Of a DNA stretch of 32,681 nt, positions 7,341 to 14,431 are shown in pieces. How positions within the stretch are numbered: the first letter of the stretch is position 1; every line of letters starts with the position of its first letter. The position numbers and the translations under genes are program-made. Source of the stretch: Bacillota bacterium (GTDB taxonomy: Bacteria > Bacillota > Negativicutes > Sporomusales > Sporomusaceae); the NCBI GenBank assembly GCA_023388195.1, contig JAEWGR010000193.1, positions 1 through 32,681 of the forward strand. Reading direction: 5' to 3'. The notes under the pieces were generated by a model. That model had not been told where the DNA came from. It saw only the letters and a program-made list of their open reading frames with translations, and did not search any database.

Positions 7341-8843
7341 GTGATTGTAATTGAAGAACACCTGTGCAAAGGGTGCGGGCTTTGTATAAAAAATTGCCCT
7401 ACAGGTGCGGTCTCTTTAATAGATAAAACAGCCCGGCTGAGTAGTAACTGTACGGCCTGTGGTATTTGCCTGCGGGTTTGTCCCTGCGGCGCCGTCAGCA
7501 GAAACGATACGGTGGCCGCCGGTGCCGCCGTCTGCCGGGCCTGTCCGGTGCAGTGCGCCGTCCAGCCCGGTTTTGACGGAGCCTGCCGCCGGTATACCAA
7601 TGACAGCGGCACGCTGGTACGCAACCGCACTTTGGTGCCGGTCAGTGACCGGGCCGGTCAGGCATATCCGGAAATACCGGATCGGCCTCTGATCACGGCC
7701 GTTGGCGCAGGTACGGAATATCCCTGCTGTAAGCCGGCACCCCATATTGTCGCTGCCAGTGTAAGCGATATTGAGGTAGTAACGGTAGTTACCGAGGCAC
7801 CCCTCAGCTATAGCGGTATAAAAGTCAAGATTGACGCCAATGCCCACATTGGGGCGGAAGGGGCCCGGGTACTCCGGGACGGGGCGGTAATCGGCATGGT
7901 TGATACCGAAGAATACGGGGCTAAGATGTTGTCAATCGGCGGTGCCAATACCCTGAGCGGCAAACACGGGTTTATGGCGGCCAGGACTATTGTTGGCCTG
8001 GCTAACGGGGAACGGGTTGTATTGCAAGTGGAAAAAGGCAGTAAGCTTGAACTCGCTGTGGGTCAGCCACCGGTCATTGACGGCGTGACGGAAAAGAAAA
8101 TGCGGGTTGGCTGTGGCAGTGCAACTATCGGTATGTTTGCCGCCCAGTTAAGCAAGGTGGTTGATGAAGCCATCATTCTTGATCATCATGTGATAGGTCT
8201 GTTAACTGAACACCGGGCCGGGGAAGAGGTTGGCATGGCCTTTAGTGGTGTTATTCCCAACGGGCGTAAAAGTACGCGGGGCCGGTATTTCGGCGAGCAG
8301 GGCCACGGCTGGGGCGGGACTGCAGTCGCCGGGCCACTGGCGGCCGTTCAGCAGGTAGACATGACAGTGGCCAAGCCGGGCCTGAGAATTCTGGTTACTG
8401 AGACAACGGGGCAGCAGGCCGGATTGCTTGAGGTTCAGGCTGACGGTACGGTCAAAGAAATTCCTTTGACGGCTGAGATTCAGGCCGTAGTCGGCCTGAT
8501 TGCTGCTAACTGTGAGGATGCCCGGGTATCGGCCGTATATGTGGGCGGAACCGGCGGCAGTGCCCGGGCTGGGGTGACAACCTACCCGCTCAAGCTTTCC
8601 CAGGCCGTGCACCAGGGTGAGGTTAAACTGACGATTGGCGGGGCGCCAACCTATATTCTGCCAGGCGGTGGGATTAATTTTATGGTGGATGTGGAAAAAG
8701 TGGTGCCCCGGGCCTTTTCCTGGGTAGCCACACCGGCCACGGTAGCCCCGGTTGAATATACAATGACACGGGCAACCTTTGAGAAAATTGGCGGCCATAC
8801 GGCTGCTGTCAAACCGATAACTTCATTGATAAAGGAAGTTTAA
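7341..8843 (+). CDS. hnr: 6-Hydroxynicotinate reductase
   Basis: The enzyme reduces 6-hydroxynicotinate to 1,4,5,6-tetrahydro-6-oxonicotinate with reduced ferredoxin. The 500-residue protein opens with a two-[4Fe-4S] ferredoxin domain: C9, C12, C15, C19 and C37, C40, C43, C47. Four more cysteines follow at C65, C68, C72 and C82 and could hold a [2Fe-2S] cluster. This agrees with the published E. barkeri enzyme, which has two [4Fe-4S] clusters, one [2Fe-2S] cluster and a covalently bound flavin. The rest (about 100-500) is the catalytic part, glycine-rich and free of obvious membrane segments. I see no canonical ApbE target motif (D-x-x-S-G-A-T); SARAGVT near the C-terminal third is a weak look-alike. 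The start is GTG 7341 behind a G-rich site; the ATG at 7339 is out of frame. Confidence 0.9.
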   Translation: MIVIEEHLCKGCGLCIKNCPTGAVSLIDKTARLSSNCTACGICLRVCPCGAVSRNDTVAAGAAVCRACPVQCAVQPGFDGACRRYTNDSGTLVRNRTLVPVSDRAGQAYPEIPDRPLITAVGAGTEYPCCKPAPHIVAASVSDIEVVTVVTEAPLSYSGIKVKIDANAHIGAEGARVLRDGAVIGMVDTEEYGAKMLSIGGANTLSGKHGFMAARTIVGLANGERVVLQVEKGSKLELAVGQPPVIDGVTEKKMRVGCGSATIGMFAAQLSKVVDEAIILDHHVIGLLTEHRAGEEVGMAFSGVIPNGRKSTRGRYFGEQGHGWGGTAVAGPLAAVQQVDMTVAKPGLRILVTETTGQQAGLLEVQADGTVKEIPLTAEIQAVVGLIAANCEDARVSAVYVGGTGGSARAGVTTYPLKLSQAVHQGEVKLTIGGAPTYILPGGGINFMVDVEKVVPRAFSWVATPATVAPVEYTMTRATFEKIGGHTAAVKPITSLIKEV

Positions 8844-8845
8844 TT

Positions 8846-9679
8846 ATGATTACGGTAATGGACGCGGGCCAGGTCAGCCTGGATTTTGGTCCAATACAAA
8901 TGACAATTAGAGCACTGGCCGGCAGCAGCCCTTTGACCAAGCAGGCTCAGCAGGCCGCCCATTATGCCACGGAGGTACTGTATGAGTTGGCGGCTTATCA
9001 GAAAACAGCAGCCAGTCCGCAACTGGCGATAAGGGACGGTAATGATTGGCCAGTGGTGCTAAAACGTATGCTGGCAGCGGTGCAGCAGGCCGGTGATATA
9101 ACCCTGACGCCTATGGCGGCCGTGGCCGGAACCATCGCTGATCTGACCGCCGACTGGCTGCTGGCGCGGGGGGCCACTAAAGCGATTGTCAATAATGGCG
9201 GCGATATCGCTATCAGGCTGGCAGCCGGTCAGAAAACTGCCGTTGGGGTGGCGCCGGCCATCGGCCGGCAGCCTACGCATAAACTGGTGCTGGACGACAG
9301 CCGGGGAATTGGCGGGGTAGCGACAAGCGGGCTGGGCGGACGCAGTTTTACGAAAGGCATTGCCACCGCTGCCATTGTGGCGGCAGGCAGTGCTGGCGTT
9401 GCCGATGCCTGTGCCACCAGCCTTGGCAATGCCACTTACGTCGGCCACCCGGCAATTAAACTGGCCTGGGCTGAACAATTGGATCCCAATACCGATATTT
9501 GGGGTCACCAGGTTGTCACCGAGGTGGGGGTGCTGCCGCCGCCGGTGGTTGAAGTCGCGCTTATGAACGGCTGGAGCCGGGCAACTGAATTATACAACCA
9601 GGGAATTATCGCCGGGGCGGCAGTTTTTGTTCAAGAGCAACTGGTCATGGTCCCGGAGGGATTTATCATTGCCCTTTAA
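8846..9679 (+). CDS. UPF0280 / ApbE-like protein, candidate Hnr flavinylation factor
   Basis: The 277-residue protein shows the pattern of the UPF0280 family, a branch of the ApbE (FMN transferase) fold: NNGGDI at 116-121, ATSGLGGRS at 159-167 and ADACATSLGNA at 186-196, the last resembling the metal/flavin-site motif of ApbE. It starts 2 nt after hnr stops, so the two are probably translationally coupled. No signal peptide or lipobox is present, so it should be cytosolic, unlike typical ApbE. Because E. barkeri Hnr holds covalent flavin, I infer that this protein may attach or load the Hnr flavin. This function is not established for UPF0280 as far as I know; a housekeeping role unrelated to Hnr is possible. 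Confidence 0.75.
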   Translation: MITVMDAGQVSLDFGPIQMTIRALAGSSPLTKQAQQAAHYATEVLYELAAYQKTAASPQLAIRDGNDWPVVLKRMLAAVQQAGDITLTPMAAVAGTIADLTADWLLARGATKAIVNNGGDIAIRLAAGQKTAVGVAPAIGRQPTHKLVLDDSRGIGGVATSGLGGRSFTKGIATAAIVAAGSAGVADACATSLGNATYVGHPAIKLAWAEQLDPNTDIWGHQVVTEVGVLPPPVVEVALMNGWSRATELYNQGIIAGAAVFVQEQLVMVPEGFIIAL

Positions 9680-9686
9680 TTGAAGC

Positions 9687-9739
9687 CACGGCGATTTATC
9701 CCATAATAGGTTACGTTCTCTGCCGTGTCCAAGGGATAA
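9687..9739 (+). promoter_or_regulatory. Possible RNA pseudoknot or switch in the intra-operon gap
   Basis: Two complementary pairs are interleaved in the order A-B-A'-B': CACGGC (9687-9692) pairs with GCCGTG (9722-9727), and TTATCCC (9696-9702) pairs with GGGATAA (9733-9739). They can form an H-type pseudoknot or two mutually exclusive hairpins. The element ends just before the AGGAGGGG ribosome site (about 9749-9755) of the next gene. The gap is unusually long (83 nt) for this operon. Confidence 0.45.
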
Positions 9740-9762
9740 GAGAATTCAGGAGGGGAAGAAGT

Positions 9763-10347
9763 ATGGAGTTGACAATACGCAAAATGGTTACTGTTGTGGA
9801 AGAGGTCATGCTGGATGGCAAGAAAGCGGTTGATAAGCCTTTTAAAAAATGTGCGGCCATAGCCGTTATCAAAAACCCTTTTGCCGGTGAATATGTGGCT
9901 GACCTGAGCCTGCTCAGCGACGTTGGCGAATATCTGGGCGGAGAGCTCGCTCAGAAGGCCGTGGCGGCTATGGGCATTACCCCCAGCCAGGCCGAGAGTT
10001 ACGGCAAAGGGGCCATTATCGGTATGAACGGCGAATTGGAGCATGGCGCCGCTATTCTTCATCCCCAGTTGGGCAAACCGATGCGGGAAGCGGTCGGTGG
10101 CGGCAAAGCTATCATTCCGTCCGCCAAAAAGCTGGGAGGGCCGGGGACGACTCTGGACGTACCCCTGCACTATAAGGATGCCGCTTTTGTCAGGACCCAC
10201 TATGATGCTATGGAAGTAAGGCTGCATGATGCGCCGGCGGCCGATGAAATTGTGGTTGCCGTTGTTGTGACCTCCGGGGGGCGGCCGCATCCGCGGATTG
10301 GCGGTTTGCAGGTACAGGAAATAAAAGGGGAAGACGGCCTGCGCTAA
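9763..10347 (+). CDS. DUF1185 (amino acid synthesis family) protein
   Basis: The 194-residue soluble protein fits the DUF1185/AA_synth family by its KNPFAGEYVADLS segment (37-50), the KGAIIGMNGELEHGAA segment (82-97) and the GGGKAIIPSAKK segment (112-123). No transmembrane or signal segment is seen. The biochemical role is not known to me. The gene lies between hnr/UPF0280 and hgd, and its own strong site (AGGAGGGG, 7 nt before ATG) suggests high translation. Candidate roles are stabilising the enamidase product 2-formylglutarate or handling an off-pathway ring-opened intermediate; both are speculation. It is not one of the nine enzymes of the E. barkeri pathway. Confidence 0.75.
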   Translation: MELTIRKMVTVVEEVMLDGKKAVDKPFKKCAAIAVIKNPFAGEYVADLSLLSDVGEYLGGELAQKAVAAMGITPSQAESYGKGAIIGMNGELEHGAAILHPQLGKPMREAVGGGKAIIPSAKKLGGPGTTLDVPLHYKDAAFVRTHYDAMEVRLHDAPAADEIVVAVVVTSGGRPHPRIGGLQVQEIKGEDGLR

Positions 10348-10370
10348 CCGGTTCGGGAGGGAGTAGAAAC

Positions 10371-11261
10371 ATGAATATTGGTTTTATCGGTATTGGGGCT
10401 ATGGGCAAACCGATGGCGCAGAATTTATTGCAGTCGGCTGAAGTTCAATTATATATCTATGATGTCAATGCAGCGGCCATGGCTGAATTGACAGCCCAAG
10501 GCGCAACGGCGTGCCCTTCACCGCGCGTGCTAGCGGCGGCGGTATCGGTGGTCATCATGATGCTGCCCAATGCTGCTATTGTCGAAAGCACCCTGACGGG
10601 TGAGCAGGGTGTACTGGCCGGTTGTAAAGCCGGGCAAACCATCATTGATATGAGCAGTGTTGCCGCCGGCAGCACGCAAAAAATGGCGGCATTGGCCCAG
10701 GCCCGGGAAGTAGCTTATATCGACGCACCGGTCAGCGGCGGGGTTGCCGGGGCAACGGCCGGAACGCTGACCATTATGGTGGGTGGCGAAACGGCAGTGG
10801 TGCAGAGTATACTGCCGCTGCTGCAAAGGCTGGGAAAGAAAATTCACCATGTAGGCCCAAGTGGTGCCGGTGATGCCATGAAGGTGGTAAATAACCTGCT
10901 GCTTGGCATCAACATGGCGGCTGTCGCGGAGGCGCTGGTATTGGGAGTCAAGTCCGGGCTTGATCCCCGTACGATGCTGGAGATTATTCAGGAAAGTTCC
11001 GGCCGCAGCTATGCATTGGAAGCAAAAGCAGAAAAGTTTATTCTGAACAATAATTTTACAGCCGGTTTTGCTATTGATCTGGAGCATAAAGACCTGGAAC
11101 TGGCAATGGAAACAGCCCGAAGCCTGGAGGTACCTCTGCCTGTAGGGGCATTAGCCCAGCAGGTGTTTGCCATGGCTAAAGCCAAAGGCTTGGGGCGGGA
11201 GGATATTTCGGCAGTAATTAAGGTCTGGGAAGAAATGGCAGGTATTCAAGTACGGGGATAA
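10371..11261 (+). CDS. hgd: 2-(Hydroxymethyl)glutarate dehydrogenase
   Basis: The enzyme reduces 2-formylglutarate to 2-(hydroxymethyl)glutarate with NADH. The 296-residue protein is a beta-hydroxyacid dehydrogenase (3-hydroxyisobutyrate dehydrogenase family). It shows the Rossmann motif GFIGIGAMG (4-12), D31 at the end of the second strand (favouring NAD over NADP), the substrate loop DAPVSGG (118-124), and the catalytic K171 and N175 in GDAMKVVNN. The C-terminal half is the expected all-helical domain. AGGGAG lies upstream of ATG 10371. Alternatives such as tartronate semialdehyde reductase share all motifs; the pathway context decides. Confidence 0.9.
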   Translation: MNIGFIGIGAMGKPMAQNLLQSAEVQLYIYDVNAAAMAELTAQGATACPSPRVLAAAVSVVIMMLPNAAIVESTLTGEQGVLAGCKAGQTIIDMSSVAAGSTQKMAALAQAREVAYIDAPVSGGVAGATAGTLTIMVGGETAVVQSILPLLQRLGKKIHHVGPSGAGDAMKVVNNLLLGINMAAVAEALVLGVKSGLDPRTMLEIIQESSGRSYALEAKAEKFILNNNFTAGFAIDLEHKDLELAMETARSLEVPLPVGALAQQVFAMAKAKGLGREDISAVIKVWEEMAGIQVRG

Positions 11262-11274
11262 AGGTCGGTGGTCG

Positions 11275-12693
11275 ATGATGGAAAAAATCAATCAACTTAT
11301 GGCGGAAAAAGGGCTGGCCGCCGGTGAACTGACAATTGGCGACTGTATTGAGATCGCCGGGCAGGCACAGGTGCCGGTCAGTGAAGTCGTTGTCGCCGAG
11401 GCAATGGCAACAAGCGGCATGACCCGGTCAGAGGTGTATTCAGCCGTGCTGGCCAGCTTCGCGCACAATCTGTATGCTGTGGAGATCGGGACGACAACCG
11501 GTGCGAGCTTTTTAATGGGAACTACCGGCCGGGAACTGGCCCAGACCGGTGCCCCTCAGCTTGTGGCCGATGAATTTCTTAATAAAGTGCTGACTTACAC
11601 GCTGGGAGCCCAGGTGGGCAATCACTCAGTAGGGCTGCAACCCTGCGCCGGTACCGGTGATTCCTGTACCTACGCGGGGTTTGTCAGGGCGCTGCTGGAA
11701 GAACTGGAGGATAAGGAAGCTGTGGCTCGGGTGGCTGCCGTTATGCTGAAAATCGGTACCATCTTCCGGGTAGGCAAGACCTCCACCGGCTGTAATATGG
11801 AAGGTTTTGGCGCCGGCGCGGCTGCGTCAGCCGCCGCCTTTGTCGAACTGGCCGGCGGCAGTCCGGCGGCCATGGCCCGAGCGATTGTGCTGGCGATATC
11901 ACCGACAATCGCCAATCCCTGCACACCGCGGGTTATGGTAGCCGGGTTGTGCGCCACCCATATCGGTGGTGGCGTTATGATCGGCAAACTGGCCGCGCAA
12001 CTGGCCCTGTATACCTCGATCCCGGTAACGGTGCCGGTCGATGTCATGATCGCAATGGCTGCCGCCGTGCATCCCGTATCGGCAAAACAGGTGGTGCCTG
12101 TTGTCATTCAGTATATGGAGCCTTTTTTCAAGACCAATGAGGCGGTGGAAACCTATATTGGCGATGATATGCAGGCCTTGGAGAAAAAGCGGATTGAGGA
12201 AACGGTCAGCCAGGCCCTAGCTGAGGCGCGGGCTATGGCCCGTAAAGCCAATGTGATTGTCAAGCCCTTTGGCGAAGCGGTTGTCGGTGGCAGCAGCCAG
12301 GCGGTGGGGTCACCGACTAATGCTGCCCGGATTGCCCATTATCTGGCCAAAGGTAAGATTACTAAGGTCAAAATAGAATTGTATCCGGAACTGTTTGCCC
12401 GCCGGGGGATAAATGTGCCCGGGATATTGATGGCGGCAGTATACGGGGCCGGTACTGACAACAGCCAGCTGTACCGCGAAGTGATGAGCAAGGTGGCCGG
12501 AGAGGGGATTGCAGTTGAGATCCTGCAGGCCGAGGAGCCCCAGCTGCAGCAGATTACGGTATATGCCACGGAAAAAAACTCGCTGGTGTCGTCGCTTAAC
12601 CGGGGTGGTGGCCGGCTGGTGCTCAAGCAGGCATCCGATAAGGACGAAGCCTACCGGGTGGCTAAAAAACTGGGTATTGAGATTGTTGATTAG
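11275..12693 (+). CDS. hmd: 2-(Hydroxymethyl)glutarate dehydratase, serine-dehydratase-like
   Basis: This is the predicted [4Fe-4S] dehydratase that turns 2-(hydroxymethyl)glutarate into 2-methyleneglutarate. The 472-residue protein has an alpha-type catalytic region (about 60-300) with PCAGTGDSC at 123-131, STGCNMEGFGAG at 170-181 and NPCTPRVMVAG at 215-225. C124, C173 and C216 are the candidate cluster ligands. Residues about 335-472 look like the serine dehydratase beta domain (VVGGSSQAVGSPTNAARI then KVKIELYPELF), so the beta-like part comes after the alpha-like part, opposite to E. coli SdaA. The start may be ATG 11275 or 11278. It lies 13 nt after hgd and 9 nt before dmdA. Confidence 0.85.
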   Translation: MMEKINQLMAEKGLAAGELTIGDCIEIAGQAQVPVSEVVVAEAMATSGMTRSEVYSAVLASFAHNLYAVEIGTTTGASFLMGTTGRELAQTGAPQLVADEFLNKVLTYTLGAQVGNHSVGLQPCAGTGDSCTYAGFVRALLEELEDKEAVARVAAVMLKIGTIFRVGKTSTGCNMEGFGAGAAASAAAFVELAGGSPAAMARAIVLAISPTIANPCTPRVMVAGLCATHIGGGVMIGKLAAQLALYTSIPVTVPVDVMIAMAAAVHPVSAKQVVPVVIQYMEPFFKTNEAVETYIGDDMQALEKKRIEETVSQALAEARAMARKANVIVKPFGEAVVGGSSQAVGSPTNAARIAHYLAKGKITKVKIELYPELFARRGINVPGILMAAVYGAGTDNSQLYREVMSKVAGEGIAVEILQAEEPQLQQITVYATEKNSLVSSLNRGGGRLVLKQASDKDEAYRVAKKLGIEIVD

Positions 12694-12702
12694 GGGGACG
12701 TC

Positions 12703-13926
12703 ATGAATTTTATTGAACAATATCTGGCCAGGGCCGCAGGCCTGGAGACCGTGGTGACAGGGCAGGATATCCGCTGCCGTGTTGATCTGGTGGCAGCCCA
12801 TGACGTTACCGGGCCAATGGCTATTCAACAGTTTGAACAGATTGGGATTGACCGGGTGTTTGATCCACAGAAAGTGGTCATGGTGATTGATCATATTTTT
12901 CCGGCGGCGACAGTACAGGCTAAAGCCATGCACTGGATTATGAAGGATTTTGCCGGCCAGTACGGGATCACCCTGTATGATAAAGGCGAAGGTGTTATTC
13001 ATCAGGTGCTGGCCGAGCGGCACCGGCTGCCGCCCGGCAGTATTCTGGTAGGGGCCGATTCCCATACCTGTACGGCTGGCGGTTACGGCGTTATCGCCAT
13101 CCCGGTGGGGTCAACCGAACTGGCAGCCGCGATGGCGACCGGGACAATTGACATTGAGGTACCGGAGGTCATTGAGGTGTATATGACCGGACAGCTGCAG
13201 GCCTATGTGGGTGGCAAGGATATTGTACTGTCACTGATCAAAGAGTTTGGTGTGGCCGGTCTGACTGACAAGGCGGTTGTCTTTACCGGCCCTGGCATTG
13301 CCGCCATTGCCCTGGATGACCGGCTGACAATCTGCAATATGGGCATTGAGATGGGGGCTATGATTGCCTGCTTCGGTGGTGAGGAGACAGCGGCGCCGGC
13401 GGTGGCAAAAACAGTAAACCTGGCTTTGGAAACGATTGATATCGTGGCCGCCTGCCCCCATTCACCGGCCAATGTGCAGCCTGTCAGCCAACTGACGGAG
13501 GTAGCGGTAAGCCAGGTCGTTGTCGGCAGCTGCACCAACGGCCGTTTGTCTGATATAGAGCAGGTGGTTAAGGTTCTTAAACACCGGCCGGTGCACCCGG
13601 CGGTGACTATGCTGATTATCCCCGCCTCCAAAAATGTGCTGGCTGCCATGGAAGCGGCCGGCTGGTGCAAGATTCTGCGTGATGCCGGGGCTGTCGTTAC
13701 CAATCCCGGCTGCGGACCCTGTTTTGGGGCCCATCAGGGGCTTGGCACCGAACGGGATGTTATTTTAGCCACGACCAACCGCAATTTTCCCGGGCGAATG
13801 GGGCATCGCGATGCCCAGGTATATTTAGCCTCGGCCGCTACGGCGGCAGTTACGGCTGTCCGGGGCCGGATTACCCGGCCGGGAACATTAGCACTGGAAG
13901 GCGGCGGTTGTTATGAACAGGCTTAA
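12703..13926 (+). CDS. dmdA: 2,3-Dimethylmaleate hydratase, large subunit
   Basis: The aconitase-family large subunit hydrates dimethylmaleate to (2R,3S)-2,3-dimethylmalate. The 407-residue protein has the Fe-S ligands C277 (VVGSCTNGR) and C337/C340 (NPGCGPCFG), with the GADSHTCTAGGYG loop at 117-129 and FPGRMGH at 362-368. Length and motifs equal the isopropylmalate isomerase/homoaconitase large-subunit type, so sequence alone cannot exclude leucine biosynthesis. Location between hmd and mgm, with no other leucine genes, identifies the substrate. GGGGGA lies upstream of the ATG. Its last 14 nt overlap dmdB, indicating coupled translation of the two subunits. Confidence 0.9.
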   Translation: MNFIEQYLARAAGLETVVTGQDIRCRVDLVAAHDVTGPMAIQQFEQIGIDRVFDPQKVVMVIDHIFPAATVQAKAMHWIMKDFAGQYGITLYDKGEGVIHQVLAERHRLPPGSILVGADSHTCTAGGYGVIAIPVGSTELAAAMATGTIDIEVPEVIEVYMTGQLQAYVGGKDIVLSLIKEFGVAGLTDKAVVFTGPGIAAIALDDRLTICNMGIEMGAMIACFGGEETAAPAVAKTVNLALETIDIVAACPHSPANVQPVSQLTEVAVSQVVVGSCTNGRLSDIEQVVKVLKHRPVHPAVTMLIIPASKNVLAAMEAAGWCKILRDAGAVVTNPGCGPCFGAHQGLGTERDVILATTNRNFPGRMGHRDAQVYLASAATAAVTAVRGRITRPGTLALEGGGCYEQA

Positions 13927-14410
13927 GGGGCAGGTCTGGGTGTTTGGCGATCATGTTGATACCGATCAGATCCTGCCGGGCTATGCGATGGCGGAAGAGT
14001 TCTCCGGGCTGGCCAGGTATGCGATGGCCGGCAGTAACCAGGCTGATTTTGCAGCCCGGGTTCAGGCCGGCGACATTATTGTTGCCGGCAGGAATTTCGG
14101 CTGCGGCTCCAGCCGGGAGCAGGCGCCGGTGGCACTGAAGGCCGCCGGGGTAGGTCTGATTATTGCCGAATCGTTTGCCCGGATTTTCCGGCGTAATGCT
14201 ATTAATATTGGCTTGCCGGTGCTGGTTGCCGATTTGCGCCGTCATGTACAGACCGGTGACCTGGTGGAGGCTGATCTGGTTCAGGGGCTCATCAGGTTGG
14301 GAGACAGGGAGATTGCCGCGCAGGCTTTATCGGCTAGTGTACTGGCAACTATTGCTGCCGGCGGTCTAATCAGCCGGGTCAGGCAAGAACTGGGCATCAG
14401 CAGCAACTAA
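13913..14410 (+). CDS. dmdB: 2,3-Dimethylmaleate hydratase, small subunit
   Basis: The 165-residue swivel-domain subunit partners DmdA. The opening VWVFGDHVDTDQILPGY (8-24) and the loop NFGCGSSREQAP (61-72), which holds active-site residues in LeuD-type proteins, are both intact. The gene begins inside the end of dmdA (14-nt overlap, +2 frame shift), with a weak purine-rich site (GAAGGCGGCGG) upstream, so translation is probably coupled to dmdA. mgm follows after 21 nt. Confidence 0.9.
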   Translation: MNRLKGQVWVFGDHVDTDQILPGYAMAEEFSGLARYAMAGSNQADFAARVQAGDIIVAGRNFGCGSSREQAPVALKAAGVGLIIAESFARIFRRNAINIGLPVLVADLRRHVQTGDLVEADLVQGLIRLGDREIAAQALSASVLATIAAGGLISRVRQELGISSN

Positions 14411-14431
14411 AGGCCATGGGAGGGATTAAGC

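Noticed and set aside
9253..9269. 7-bp GC-rich hairpin in the UPF0280 gene
   Set aside because: GCCGGC-type words are common throughout the coding sequence here, so a short hairpin of this kind is expected by chance.
12310..13065. 251-codon minus-strand frame across hmd and dmdA
   Set aside because: It overlaps two well-supported enzymes and shows no motif or ribosome site.
12703..14410. Isopropylmalate isomerase (leucine biosynthesis) for dmdAB
   Set aside because: The motifs fit both, but no leucine genes are near and the genes lie between hmd and mgm.
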